Assembly: GCF_030813355.1 (NCBI RefSeq)
Contig: NZ_JAUSUD010000013.1
Location: forward strand, 62,001-126,000
DNA length: 64,000 nucleotides
Direction of reading: 5' to 3'
Source: Metabacillus malikii
Lineage (GTDB): Bacteria; Bacillota; Bacilli; Bacillales; Bacillaceae
Shown: positions 1-8,714 of the stretch, in pieces
Layout of the letters: every line of letters starts with the position of its first letter
How positions within the stretch are numbered: position 1 is the first letter of the stretch
Program-made: the position numbers and the translations under genes
The notes under the pieces: generated by a model
Told to the model about the DNA's origin: nothing
Database searches by the model: none
What the model saw: only the letters and a program-made list of their open reading frames with translations

Positions 1-2
1 AG

Positions 3-542
3 ATCGTAAAAAAACAGCTTACTGAACATAGATATACACATACAATAGGTGTAATGGAAACAGCGATTCGTCTTGCTGAATTGTTTGGAGCTAATCAAAA
101 AAAAGCTGAAACTGCTGCGATTTTTCATGATTATGCTAAGTTTCGTCCGAAAGAAGAAATGAAAAAAATAATAATCGAACAAAAGTTACCATCCATTTTA
201 TTAAAACATAATAGTGAATTGTGGCACGCGCCAGTAGGTGCATACCTTGTGGAAAAAGAGGTTGGGATACGAGATAAGGATGTTTTAAATGCAATTAAGT
301 ATCATACTTCGGGACGTCCAAATATGACGCTTTTAGAAAAAATCATATACGTCGCAGACTATATCGAACCTAATCGTCATTTCCCAGGCGTAGAGGAAGT
401 GCGTCAACTAGCAGAGAATGATTTAGAGCAAGCATTATTAAAATCAATGCAAAATACAATTATGTTTTTACTGAAGAAAAATCAAGCTATCTTTCCAGAA
501 ACGATTGAAACATATAATTGGATAATATTAAAGGAGGAATAA
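3..542 (+). CDS. yqeK: HD-domain nucleotide hydrolase YqeK, 5' end cut by window edge
   Basis: The open frame runs in from the window edge (it reads IVKKQLTEHRYTHTIGVMETA), so the first residues are missing and the ATG at 54 is internal. The preserved histidine of the HRYTHT stretch and the later HD pair in FHDYAKF are metal ligands typical of HD hydrolases. Family knowledge: YqeK hydrolyses diadenosine tetraphosphate symmetrically to ADP. It is followed after 7 bp by rsfS and then yqeM, the usual Bacillus order, so the three are probably one transcript. Identity is secure; the activity is inferred from the family. Confidence 0.93.
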   Translation: MVKKQLTEHRYTHTIGVMETAIRLAELFGANQKKAETAAIFHDYAKFRPKEEMKKIIIEQKLPSILLKHNSELWHAPVGAYLVEKEVGIRDKDVLNAIKYHTSGRPNMTLLEKIIYVADYIEPNRHFPGVEEVRQLAENDLEQALLKSMQNTIMFLLKKNQAIFPETIETYNWIILKEE

Positions 543-549
543 CATTTTA

Positions 550-906
550 ATGAATGAACGAGATATTTTAACATTAGTAGCAAGAGCAGCAGATAGTAAA
601 CGTGCCGAGGATATTATTGCCTTAAATATGAAGGGGATTTCATTAATAGCCGATTATTTTGTGATTTGCCACGGTAATTCGGACAAACAAGTCCAAGCAA
701 TTGCAAGAGAAATGAAGGAACAAGCAATAGAGAGGGAAATTCCTGTTAAACGACTTGAAGGTTTTGATGAAGCTAGATGGGTATTAATTGATTTTGGTGA
801 CGTTGTTGCCCATGTATTCCATAAAGACGAGCGTGGCTATTATAACTTGGAAAGACTTTGGGGTGACGCACCATCTGAGGATTTAACGAGTGAGTTAAGT
901 CAATGA
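550..906 (+). CDS. rsfS: Ribosomal silencing factor RsfS
   Basis: A 118-residue protein, full length for the Iojap/RsfS family. The central stretch around residues 78-95 (ARWVLIDFGDVVAHVFH) is the conserved family core. RsfS binds ribosomal protein L14 on the 50S subunit and blocks joining with the 30S subunit during nutrient shortage. An AAGGAGG Shine-Dalgarno at 530-536, inside the end of yqeK, precedes the ATG. Its stop overlaps the start of yqeM by 4 bp, which suggests translational coupling. The older name in Bacillus is yqeL. Confidence 0.95.
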   Translation: MNERDILTLVARAADSKRAEDIIALNMKGISLIADYFVICHGNSDKQVQAIAREMKEQAIEREIPVKRLEGFDEARWVLIDFGDVVAHVFHKDERGYYNLERLWGDAPSEDLTSELSQ

Positions 907-1649
907 TTTATCAGGGATTTGCTTATATTTATGACCATCTAATGGAAGATGCGCCATATGATGATTGGATTACATTAATTGAAAAGGCCATTATAGCGTA
1001 TCATCCAGATGTAAGGAAAATCCTTGATGTAGGTTGTGGAACGGGTGCTATTACTTTAAGGTTAGCTGAAAAACAATTTGATGTGACTGGTGTAGATATT
1101 AGTGAGGATATGTTAACCGTTGCGCAATCAAAGCTAGCTGATAATCATGTTCAATCAACTTTTTTATTGCAGGACATGAGAGAATTAACAGGCTTCGATA
1201 ATGCTTTTGATTTAGTAACGATTTGCTGTGATTCCTTAAATTATTTAGAAAATGAAGCAGATATCCAATCTACATTTTCTCGAGTGTATACCCAATTAGC
1301 AGCTGGTGGTCTATTTATTTTTGATGTACACTCTGTATATAAAATTACTGATATTTTTCCGAACGAATTTTTTGCAGAACAAGATGAAGATATCAGCTAT
1401 ATTTGGAAATCTTATTGTGGTGAGCATCAAAATAGTATTGAACATGACATGACCTTTTTTGTTAATCAAGATGATTATTATGTACGATATGATGAATTAC
1501 ATTATCAACGCACATATTCAGTCGAGCAGTATTCCGCATGGCTTGAGGCTGCTTCTTTTGAAATTTTGAGGATCTGCGGTGACTTCGATTTTAATCAAAC
1601 GCCTACATCTACAACAGAGAGGGTATTTTTTGTAGCTAGAAAAAAATAA
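903..1649 (+). CDS. yqeM: SAM-dependent methyltransferase YqeM
   Basis: A 248-residue class I methyltransferase. Motif I, LDVGCGTG, lies at residues 41-48 and binds S-adenosylmethionine; an acidic residue follows in VTGVDIS. The substrate is unknown, although the constant position next to rsfS and yqeK hints at a ribosome or nucleotide link. It is the last gene of the operon: its start overlaps the rsfS stop and a hairpin terminator lies just downstream. The family call is firm; I assign no specific reaction. Confidence 0.9.
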   Translation: MIYQGFAYIYDHLMEDAPYDDWITLIEKAIIAYHPDVRKILDVGCGTGAITLRLAEKQFDVTGVDISEDMLTVAQSKLADNHVQSTFLLQDMRELTGFDNAFDLVTICCDSLNYLENEADIQSTFSRVYTQLAAGGLFIFDVHSVYKITDIFPNEFFAEQDEDISYIWKSYCGEHQNSIEHDMTFFVNQDDYYVRYDELHYQRTYSVEQYSAWLEAASFEILRICGDFDFNQTPTSTTERVFFVARKK

Positions 1650-1660
1650 GAACAATGAGA

Positions 1661-1698
1661 AAACCGGAAGTGAGTAAACATCCACTCCCGGTTTTTTA
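1661..1698 (+). terminator. Intrinsic terminator after yqeM
   Basis: The arms AAACCGG-AGTGA and TCCACTCCCGGTTT form a stem with one mismatch, followed by a run of six T. An A-run on the left side means it may also serve the reverse-strand comER. Confidence 0.8.
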
Positions 1699-1752
1699 TA
1701 TTTTCCGAAAAATTTTTAAACTATTGAAAGGAAAAAAACAATAGTTGTAGAA

Positions 1753-2586
1753 TTATTTATGGGGAATACTCTCAAATTGTACAGATACTTCTTCTATATC
1801 TTCATAGTATTTCTCATGGGTTACTTGGAACACTTTATTAAACATTTCTCCGACCTCATCTTCAAGTACCTTTATTCCTTTACCAGTTACTCCGCCTTTT
1901 ACAATTACTTTTTCCTGAAGAGTAGGGAGTGAATATAGCTCTGTTTCTAATAATTTCCCCATTCCAATCACCATTTCGCTAGCCAATAATGTTGCTTGCT
2001 CTTTTGTGATGTTTGTTTCTTCTACAGCACCTTCAACAAACTTTTGTAAGAGAAAGCTAAAAAATGCAGGGCCGCAGCTTACAATGTCAGAGGAAACCCT
2101 TGTTATGTCATTATTAATCTGAACTGGATTGGAGATTTTTGAGAATAATTGCTCTAGTTGGGTCTGTGTTTCAACATAGCAAGAATTACCATAAGAAACC
2201 AATGAAACACCTGAAAATGCCCTGTTTGTTATGCTCGGTATGACTCTTGCAACTTGACATTTGACAATAGATTCTAATTGTTCTACTTGAATCGGACTCG
2301 TTATCGAAACTAAACATTTATTTGGTATGAGTAGATTTTCAATGTCTTGTAATAATGGATGTATATCTAAAGGTTTTACACAAATAAATACGAAATCAGA
2401 CCTTCTTACTACCTCTCCAGCATCCTCTACTACATGAACATCTGGATAATTTTCTTTAATTGCATTTGCTTTTTCAATTGTTCGATTTGTCATATGAATG
2501 AATGAGGGTCTAATTGCTCCCGACTCGATAAACGATTCAATTAATATTCTTCCCATGTTCCCTGTTCCAATGAAACCTACATTCAA
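1753..2586 (-). CDS. comER: ComER, pyrroline-5-carboxylate reductase-like protein
   Basis: 277 residues with an N-terminal Rossmann dinucleotide motif (GFIGTGNMG, residues 4-12) and the two-domain layout of pyrroline-5-carboxylate reductases. It is divergent from comEA, as in Bacillus subtilis. ComER is not needed for competence there despite its name; in Bacillus cereus it has been tied to sporulation and biofilm formation. Whether it has reductase activity cannot be told from sequence. The 91-bp gap to comEA must hold both divergent promoters. Confidence 0.9.
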   Translation of the reverse strand: MNVGFIGTGNMGRILIESFIESGAIRPSFIHMTNRTIEKANAIKENYPDVHVVEDAGEVVRRSDFVFICVKPLDIHPLLQDIENLLIPNKCLVSITSPIQVEQLESIVKCQVARVIPSITNRAFSGVSLVSYGNSCYVETQTQLEQLFSKISNPVQINNDITRVSSDIVSCGPAFFSFLLQKFVEGAVEETNITKEQATLLASEMVIGMGKLLETELYSLPTLQEKVIVKGGVTGKGIKVLEDEVGEMFNKVFQVTHEKYYEDIEEVSVQFESIPHK

Positions 2587-2677
2587 AGTTCATCCCCTCC
2601 TTAGAATGCATAGCTCTTATACATGATATGTTCTTGAAATCCTTTTATGAATAGATATATGAATGGAGTGATGAAAA

Positions 2678-3316
2678 ATGTTAAATTTTCAACAAAATAA
2701 AAAAATCATTTTTTTAGGCGGTGGATTAGGAGCCACTATACTTTTGCTTCTATTTCTCATATTACATTTCAATACAAATGAGGCAAATACGCTAGTTGAG
2801 GACAACAATGAGCAATTATTTATAGAGGAAACAGAGGAACTTGGGGATTCAGAAGTGAGAAGTGAAGATCCACAACAACAAATAATTGTTCTTGATTTAA
2901 AGGGGGCGGTACGTAATCCTGGTGTTTATGAATTACAGGTAGGTTCAAGGGTTCACCAGTTAATTGACTTAGCTGGTGGATTTAATGAAGAAGCAGATGA
3001 GGGGTCAGTCAATTTAGCAGCACCATTAGAGGATGGAATGGTGATATACATTCCAAAAAAAGGTGAAGTAAATGAAAATCCATTTATAGAGCCAATAAAT
3101 GAAGAGACTGAGTCAACTAGTAAATTAGTGAATATAAATTCAGCTACAGTTGAGGAGTTACAAACATTGCCTGGTATCGGACCGTCAAAAGCAGCAGCGA
3201 TACTGGCCTATCGTGAGGAGGAGGGACCATTTTCTAATATAGAAGATATTATGAAGGTATCTGGAATAGGAGAAAAATCATTTGATAAATTAAAAGAATT
3301 AATTACTGTTAAATAA
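2678..3316 (+). CDS. comEA: Competence DNA receptor ComEA
   Basis: 212 residues. One membrane segment (about residues 9-28) anchors the protein, followed by an acidic linker, a SLBB-like domain (IIVLDLKGAVRNPGVYEL, about 68-125) and a C-terminal pair of helix-hairpin-helix motifs (LPGIGPSKA and VSGIGEKSF). These bind double-stranded DNA outside the membrane and hand it to the ComEC channel. A GGAGTG Shine-Dalgarno precedes the ATG. Unlike the tight B. subtilis comE operon, 154 bp separate it from comEB. Confidence 0.96.
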   Translation: MLNFQQNKKIIFLGGGLGATILLLLFLILHFNTNEANTLVEDNNEQLFIEETEELGDSEVRSEDPQQQIIVLDLKGAVRNPGVYELQVGSRVHQLIDLAGGFNEEADEGSVNLAAPLEDGMVIYIPKKGEVNENPFIEPINEETESTSKLVNINSATVEELQTLPGIGPSKAAAILAYREEEGPFSNIEDIMKVSGIGEKSFDKLKELITVK

Positions 3317-3403
3317 ACAGAAGTAATACAATTAGCGGCCGTTGCATTGAGGGAAATGTAAGCAAGGCAATATGCAATAAAGGTGACAATTTGATAATAT
3401 AAT

Positions 3404-3431
3404 TTGACGGCTCATCTATTTTCTATATAAA
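3404..3431 (+). promoter_or_regulatory. Candidate sigma-A promoter of comEB
   Basis: TTGACG at 3404-3409 and TATAAA at 3426-3431 are separated by 16 bp, about 40 bp ahead of the comEB start. This would let comEB be expressed apart from comEA. Confidence 0.55.
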
Positions 3432-3470
3432 CTACTAGTTAGAGAGAAATTTGTCGATTGGGGGAAACAA

Positions 3471-4034
3471 ATGATGAGTCGTATATCATGGGATCAATAC
3501 TTTATGTCACAGAGCCATCTATTAGCGTTACGAAGTACTTGTACGAGATTAGCGGTAGGAGCAACAATCGTCCGAGAGAAACGGATGATTGCTGGAGGGT
3601 ACAATGGCTCGATCGCAGGTGGAGTTCACTGTTCGGATGAAGGGTGCTACGTAATTGATAACCATTGTGTAAGAACAATTCATGCTGAAATGAATGCATT
3701 ATTGCAATGTGCAAAATTTGGTGTACCAACTGAAGGTGCAGAAATCTATGTTACTCATTTTCCTTGTCTTCAATGTTGTAAAGCGCTTATACAGAGCGGA
3801 ATTAAAACCGTATATTATGCGGTTGACTATAAAAATCACCCTTATGCAATTGAACTATTCGAGCAAGCGAATGTAAAGGTGGAGCATGTAGAGTTAGAAA
3901 AAGTACCTTATGAAGATCATATAAAGAAATTACAATTTGTGAGTGAACTAATTGATCGTTTATCAGAAACCAAAGACTTAGATGAAAAGGAATTACTAGA
4001 ATTGAAACGTAAGTCTGAGCTGTATTTCGCTTAA
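3471..4034 (+). CDS. comEB: ComEB, deoxycytidylate deaminase
   Basis: 187 residues of the zinc-dependent cytidine/deoxycytidylate deaminase fold. The zinc ligands and proton shuttle are visible: HAE at 71-73 and PCLQC at 98-102. dCMP deaminase converts dCMP to dUMP for thymidylate synthesis; in B. subtilis ComEB is also reported to help place the competence apparatus at the cell pole. The start follows GGGGGAAACA, and the second ATG at 3474 is equally possible. A further ATG-opened frame from 3458 is only a shadow. Confidence 0.95.
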   Translation: MMSRISWDQYFMSQSHLLALRSTCTRLAVGATIVREKRMIAGGYNGSIAGGVHCSDEGCYVIDNHCVRTIHAEMNALLQCAKFGVPTEGAEIYVTHFPCLQCCKALIQSGIKTVYYAVDYKNHPYAIELFEQANVKVEHVELEKVPYEDHIKKLQFVSELIDRLSETKDLDEKELLELKRKSELYFA

Positions 4035-4216
4035 AACATTCTTTTTTCAGACTGTTTACAGGTAGAGAGGTGTGTCTCCTCAGTTAACTTAAAGGTGTTC
4101 ACCTCCCTATTCTTATTATGTATGAGTATTAAACTAGCAAACAAGAACGGCTTCTCAAGTAAATAAGAGTAAAGTTAACAAACAATTATGTAGGTGTTCA
4201 TTGAGGTGTTTAATAA

Positions 4217-6523
4217 TTGAATGGGAAACTTATCTTTCTTGTAATTGCTGCATGTTTTGGGATACTTACATGTAAATATCAATTTCATCCCCTACTTGTC
4301 ATGACTACGCTAAGCTTCCTCTTACTTTTGTTCATTAAAAAGTTTTATAACTTATGCCTTTTTTGTTTTATTACTACAGTATTGTTTGGTATTATTTATC
4401 TATTTATCGACGATAATAATCGAACATTATTACAACAAGGGGACTATTCTGATGTCGGTGTTGTCGCTTCGATACCGAAAGTTGATGGGGACCTTTTGAG
4501 GGCTGAAATAGTTATTTCTTCTAAAGAAAAGGTAACAATTACATATATAATTCAATCATATGAAGAAAAGGTTAAACTTAAAAAGTTAATGGTTGGGATG
4601 ACGTGTCAATTTGAAGGTGAATTGGTGAAGCCGAAGTCAAGAACGATGCCAAATGCATTTGATTATAGGCAGTATTTGTATGAACATCATATTCATTGGC
4701 AGTACATAGTGGATAAATTAGTGGCTTGTAAAAGTAGTTCAAATAATATCAATATATTGCTTAAAAATTGGCGTAAGGCGGGTTTAGATTTTATTGAAAA
4801 ACATTTTCCAAGCGATTCGATTGGGGTTGTTCAAGCTTTATTATTCGGTGAAAGAAGCTTACTTGAAGAGGATGTTGAAACAGCTTATCAAGAGCTTGGG
4901 ATTGTTCACTTATTAGCAATATCTGGTTTACATGTTGGTATACTTACGTCAGGTGTTTACTTTATATTCATTTATAGTGGATTAACTCATGAAAATGCAC
5001 GGCGCCTTTTACTAGTGATCTTACCGATTTATGTCATTGTAACAGGTGTATCTCCCTCAGTTACGAGAGCCTCTTTTATGGCGATTCTTTATATCGTGTT
5101 TAAGCTGCTGAAAAAGAATGTTTCCTCACTAGATGTTATTAGTATAACGTGTTTAGCGTTACTAATAATAAATCCTTACTATCTATTTCATATTGGTTTT
5201 CAACTTTCATATATCGTTACGTATAGTCTGTTGCTGTCTTTCCGTATCCTAAGTAAATTAAGTAATTTTATCAGTAAATTAATAGTGATTTCTTTAATTG
5301 CACAATTAGGTGCAATGCCAATATTACTTTTTCACTTTTATGAGGTATCACTAATTAGCATCCCAATGAATATGTTGTTCGTACCTTTATATTCGTATAT
5401 TATTTTACCAATTGCGATATTTTCAACTGTTTGTACACTCCTCTCCCAAGACTTCGGGAATTACATTATTTATGTTTTCGATGAAATCCTACAATTTTCA
5501 CATCATCTTGCGCTATTTGCTTCTTCACTTCCATATACCACATTAACAACAGGAAGGCCACATATCATCATCCTACTCTTATTATGTTTCACGACTTTAA
5601 CCTTCTTACTTATTTTCGAGGGGAATAAGGATAAGGTAAAAGCTATTTTTTCCTTTAATCTTATTATAATAGTACTGATTGTACAGCTAGTTTTGCCATA
5701 TTTGAATCCGAGTGGGAAGGTGTTGTTTATGGATGTAGGTCAAGGTGATGCAATCTTTATCCAACTCCCCCATAATAAGGGCAATTATTTAATTGATACA
5801 GGTGGTAAATTATCCTTTCCGAAAGAGGAATGGCAGTTGAGGAAATCGAGTTTTTCAATTGCAAAGAATGTCGTTGTGCCATATCTAAAATCACAAGGTA
5901 TAACCAAATTAAACGGCCTCTTTTTGACACATGGTGATTTTGACCATGTCGGTGAAACACTTGAATTAATGGAAGGGGTAGAAATTGAGAAACTATTCGT
6001 ACCCAAAGGGTTTATTAGGGGAGATTTAGAGGGGGAAATTATTAATAAGGCAATGGACAAAAACATAAAAATCCGTGTTTTGAGTCGAGGTGATATTTTA
6101 TCTTTACATCATATTACTTTTTATATCCTTTCGCCAAACCAACTTACCAATAATAAAAATGAAGATTCCTTAGTTTTATATTGTGTAATAGGAGGAGTGA
6201 AGTGGTTGTTTACCGGAGATGCAGAGGAAGAAGCAGAGAAGTCAATCATTAGTCACTACCCGAGATTAGATGTTGATGTATTAAAACTTGGTCATCATGG
6301 AAGTAAAGGATCAACAATACCAGAACTTTTAGACCATATTAAACCTAAAATTGCAGTTGTCTCTGCAGGTTTTAACAATCGATATCAGCATCCACATAAA
6401 GAAGTGTTAGAAAGGTTAAAGGAAAGAAACATTAAGTTGTTTCGGACGGACCTACAAGGTGGAATATTATTTGAATATACCGGGTTAAATGGAACCTTTT
6501 ATACCCATCCTCCATATAAATAA
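4217..6523 (+). CDS. comEC: DNA uptake channel ComEC
   Basis: 768 residues. N-terminal membrane segments flank an OB-like DUF4131 domain (about 75-165), followed by the competence-domain membrane core (about 200-490). The C-terminal metallo-beta-lactamase domain contains MDVGQGDAI (about 505), THGDFDHVGE (about 571), GDAEEEAE and LGHHGS (about 692). It carries single-stranded transforming DNA across the membrane; the C-terminal domain probably degrades the other strand. The start is TTG at 4217 after GAGGTG; no in-frame ATG fits. It sits 182 bp from comEB. Confidence 0.96.
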   Translation: MNGKLIFLVIAACFGILTCKYQFHPLLVMTTLSFLLLLFIKKFYNLCLFCFITTVLFGIIYLFIDDNNRTLLQQGDYSDVGVVASIPKVDGDLLRAEIVISSKEKVTITYIIQSYEEKVKLKKLMVGMTCQFEGELVKPKSRTMPNAFDYRQYLYEHHIHWQYIVDKLVACKSSSNNINILLKNWRKAGLDFIEKHFPSDSIGVVQALLFGERSLLEEDVETAYQELGIVHLLAISGLHVGILTSGVYFIFIYSGLTHENARRLLLVILPIYVIVTGVSPSVTRASFMAILYIVFKLLKKNVSSLDVISITCLALLIINPYYLFHIGFQLSYIVTYSLLLSFRILSKLSNFISKLIVISLIAQLGAMPILLFHFYEVSLISIPMNMLFVPLYSYIILPIAIFSTVCTLLSQDFGNYIIYVFDEILQFSHHLALFASSLPYTTLTTGRPHIIILLLLCFTTLTFLLIFEGNKDKVKAIFSFNLIIIVLIVQLVLPYLNPSGKVLFMDVGQGDAIFIQLPHNKGNYLIDTGGKLSFPKEEWQLRKSSFSIAKNVVVPYLKSQGITKLNGLFLTHGDFDHVGETLELMEGVEIEKLFVPKGFIRGDLEGEIINKAMDKNIKIRVLSRGDILSLHHITFYILSPNQLTNNKNEDSLVLYCVIGGVKWLFTGDAEEEAEKSIISHYPRLDVDVLKLGHHGSKGSTIPELLDHIKPKIAVVSAGFNNRYQHPHKEVLERLKERNIKLFRTDLQGGILFEYTGLNGTFYTHPPYK

Positions 6524-6543
6524 AGTAATAAGCAAGCAGAAAA

Positions 6544-6567
6544 AGAGACTGCATATTCGCAGTCTCT
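6544..6567 (-). terminator. Terminator between comEC and yqzM
   Basis: The perfect 9-bp stem AGAGACTGC / GCAGTCTCT has a T-run only when read on the reverse strand, so it mainly ends yqzM. It may also stall transcription coming out of comEC. Confidence 0.75.
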
Positions 6568-6587
6568 ATGTAAGAGTAACATTTTCA

Positions 6588-6722
6588 TTAAGAACCAATT
6601 AATTTAACAGCAGTTGCGATAATGAAAATTAAAGCAAAAAATCCAAATGATGCAATAAACCCTACACCAGAATCGACTGCGTCATTACGCTTACTCTGGA
6701 CACTTTTTTCAAATTCATTCAC
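6588..6722 (-). CDS. yqzM: Small membrane protein YqzM
   Basis: A 44-residue protein that starts with GTG after a strong GGAGGGG Shine-Dalgarno. It has a polar N-terminus (MNEFEKSVQSKRNDAVDSG) and one membrane helix (about residues 21-41), and it ends KLIGS. It matches YqzM, found between comEC and holA in B. subtilis on the same reverse strand. Its function is not known. A hairpin terminator follows at once. The short length and single helix are normal for the family. Confidence 0.88.
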   Translation of the reverse strand: MNEFEKSVQSKRNDAVDSGVGFIASFGFFALIFIIATAVKLIGS

Positions 6723-6820
6723 TGTTACCCCTCCTATATCAGTTTTAGTATAAGCGATTCCAATAAAAAAATCTACATTCTCAATTCTTCTCTTTTATTA
6801 AATAACTTAAGCGAAAACTA

Positions 6821-6847
6821 AGTTAAAAGCAACAATGTTTACGAAAA
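6821..6847 (+). repeat. 27-bp dispersed repeat, copy 1
   Basis: The stretch beginning AGTTAAAAGCAACAATG is found again, with 26 of 27 bases identical, on the opposite strand at 62646-62672. Both copies lie between genes. It occupies part of the 332-bp non-coding gap between yqzM and holA. Confidence 0.8.
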
Positions 6848-6953
6848 ATGTTAGTTTAAAAATCAATGGTGACTTGAAAAGTAAGTAGTTAGATAGTGGT
6901 ATCGCTTGTGAATTAGTTATCCTAGGTTCTAATTCAAAGCGTTCACATAGATT

Positions 6954-6988
6954 AAAGGGAGTAATTCAAGATGAATTAACTCCCTTTT
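6954..6988 (+). terminator. Orphan terminator-like hairpin ahead of holA
   Basis: The arms AAAGGGAGTAATTCA and TGAATTAACTCCCTTTT pair over 15 bp with one bulged base and end in four T. No forward gene precedes it within the gap (comEC already has its own hairpin), so it either ends a short non-coding RNA or attenuates holA. A weak promoter (TTGAAA at 6874, TGGTAT at 6897) would give a transcript of about 80 nt. Confidence 0.5.
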
Positions 6989-7054
6989 AACTTGCCAAAC
7001 AATCCGATTCAATTTACGATAGAAGCAAGTGACAGTAGAATTAGGAGCAATGAT

Positions 7055-8074
7055 ATGATTTTTAAAATATGGAATGATATTAAGAAGAAAAAGTTAGATA
7101 ATTTATATTTGTTACTTGGTAAGGAAGCATTCCTTATGCAAGAAACTGTACAATTAATTGTAGATGCAGTTTTATTAGAAGAGGAAAAGGATTTTAATCT
7201 TTCTGTATATGATATGGAGGAAACAAGTATTGAAACTGCCGTTGAAGACGCAGAAACTCTACCATTTATGGGAGAAAAAAGATTAGTTATTATAAAAAAC
7301 CCTATTTTTTTAACAAGTGAAAAGAAAAAAGAGAAGGTTGAACATAATATCGGGAAATTGGAAACTTACTTAAATTCTCCAGCGCCATACACAATTCTTT
7401 TATTTCTCGCTCCTTATGAAAAGTTAGATGAGAGAAAGAAGATTACGAAGCTTATTAAAAAGCAGGCTTCTTTAATCGAAATGAATGCGTTAAAAGAGCA
7501 AGAAACGATCGAGTGGATTACGTCAATTGCTGAAGAAGAAGCTGTATATTTTTCTAAAGAAGCGATTGAGGAATTGATATTATTAACTGCGGGAGATTTG
7601 ATGAATATGCATCAAGAGCTACGTAAATTGAGTACATACGTAGGACAAGGTGGTCAAATTACACCTGAGACAGTTAGGCTACTTGTAGCAAGGTCATTGG
7701 AGCAGAATATTTTTGAGTTAATTGATCATGTCATCCACCGTAGAAGCAAAGAAGCATTACAGATTTTTTATGACTTACTAAAAAACAACGAGGAGCCAAT
7801 TAAAATTCTCTCCCTTCTAGTAAATCAATTTAGACTCATTTTGCAAGTGAAGGAATTAGCGAATACCGGCTATGGTCAGCAACAAGTGGCTAATACATTA
7901 AAGGTTCATCCATTTCGAGTAAAACTAGCGCTGCAGCAGGCGAAACTATTTCATTCAGAAGAACTTGCACAAATTTTAATAGACTTAGCAGAAGCAGACT
8001 ATGAAATGAAAACTGGTAAAAAGGACAAGCAGTTAATCATAGAGCTTTTTTTATTAAAATTATTTAAACAGTAG
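7055..8074 (+). CDS. holA: DNA polymerase III subunit delta
   Basis: 339 residues with the three-domain layout of the clamp-loader delta subunit. The N-terminal AAA-like domain opens KLDNLYLLLGKEAFLMQETV, and the C-terminal collar domain ends KTGKKDKQLIIELFLLKL. Delta opens the beta sliding clamp so that it can be loaded at primer ends. I start at ATG 7055, which follows TTAGGAG at 7041 and matches the family N-terminus. A frame extension to TTG at 6992 would run into the hairpin at 6954-6988 and looks spurious. The older name is yqeN. Confidence 0.94.
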   Translation: MIFKIWNDIKKKKLDNLYLLLGKEAFLMQETVQLIVDAVLLEEEKDFNLSVYDMEETSIETAVEDAETLPFMGEKRLVIIKNPIFLTSEKKKEKVEHNIGKLETYLNSPAPYTILLFLAPYEKLDERKKITKLIKKQASLIEMNALKEQETIEWITSIAEEEAVYFSKEAIEELILLTAGDLMNMHQELRKLSTYVGQGGQITPETVRLLVARSLEQNIFELIDHVIHRRSKEALQIFYDLLKNNEEPIKILSLLVNQFRLILQVKELANTGYGQQQVANTLKVHPFRVKLALQQAKLFHSEELAQILIDLAEADYEMKTGKKDKQLIIELFLLKLFKQ

Positions 8075-8106
8075 TGAAACTTTCGTTAATAAATATAAAA
8101 CATAAG

Positions 8107-8140
8107 AAAAAACGATCCCCAATAGGAGGATCGTTTTTTT
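8107..8140 (+). terminator. Bidirectional terminator of holA and rpsT
   Basis: AAAAAACGATCC and GGATCGTTTTTT form a perfect 12-bp stem with A- and T-runs on the two sides, so it works for both converging genes. Confidence 0.9.
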
Positions 8141-8196
8141 GTTTAGATAGCAACATTGCCTAAACTGGGCATTGTTATCAGCTATTTTATGCAGTA

Positions 8197-8454
8197 TTAT
8201 CCGTTAACTTTTTTAGCTAAACGAGATTTGTAACGAGCAGCAGTATTTTTGTGTACTAAACCACTTTGTGCAGCTTTATCAATTCGTTTATTCGCTTCAA
8301 CAAGTGCCGTTTTAGCATTGTCAGCATCATTAAGTAAAACTAATGCATCTACTTTTTTAATAGCAGAACGCATTGCAGATTTAATAGCTGAGTTATGTGC
8401 ATTACGCTCATTGCTAGTTTTTACGCGTTTAATTGCAGATTTAATATTTGGCAT
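8197..8454 (-). CDS. rpsT: 30S ribosomal protein S20
   Basis: 85 residues, strongly basic and helical, opening [19 protein letters not shown] and ending [11 protein letters not shown] as usual for S20. It binds 16S rRNA early in 30S assembly. It is transcribed alone on the reverse strand, with a GGAGGTG Shine-Dalgarno and a good promoter about 70 bp upstream. The unusual inverted repeat around that promoter is described separately. Confidence 0.97.
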   Translation of the reverse strand: MPNIKSAIKRVKTSNERNAHNSAIKSAMRSAIKKVDALVLLNDADNAKTALVEANKRIDKAAQSGLVHKNTAARYKSRLAKKVNG

Positions 8455-8500
8455 ACTTTCACCTCCTAAGAAATAACACGAGGTCTAATTTTCTCGAATT

Positions 8501-8567
8501 TTCCTTTACATGAACAAAAGATATTCTATCAAACACACACCAATATTGCAATACTAATGTAAAGGAA
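8501..8567 (-). promoter_or_regulatory. rpsT promoter enclosed by an 11-bp inverted repeat
   Basis: On the reverse strand TTGCAA (8546-8551) and TAGAAT (8523-8528) are spaced by 17 bp. Two perfect arms, TTCCTTTACAT at 8501-8511 and ATGTAAAGGAA at 8557-8567, enclose the promoter. The promoter call is good; a regulatory role for the arms is inference. Confidence 0.65.
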
Positions 8568-8655
8568 ATTACATTGAAACTTCAAATTACATAAACAAAT
8601 TTCTAACACTATCATACAAATTATCGGTAAAAAATCACAAACATTACAAATCATA

Positions 8656-8685
8656 GAATGTTTCGGTTGTGAAATGGCAACGATA
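8656..8685 (+). promoter_or_regulatory. Candidate forespore (sigma-G type) promoter of gpr
   Basis: GAATG at 8656-8660 fits the sigma-G -35 pattern GNATR. AACGATA at 8679-8685, 18 bp on, partly fits the -10 pattern. gpr is known to be forespore-transcribed in Bacillus. The -10 match is imperfect. Confidence 0.4.
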
Positions 8686-8714
8686 CATAACAGGACTATT
8701 ATGGAGGGATTGTA

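Noticed and set aside
6992-7054. N-terminal extension of holA from TTG 6992
   Set aside because: Lies after the hairpin with no ribosome binding site; family N-terminus and RBS fit ATG 7055.
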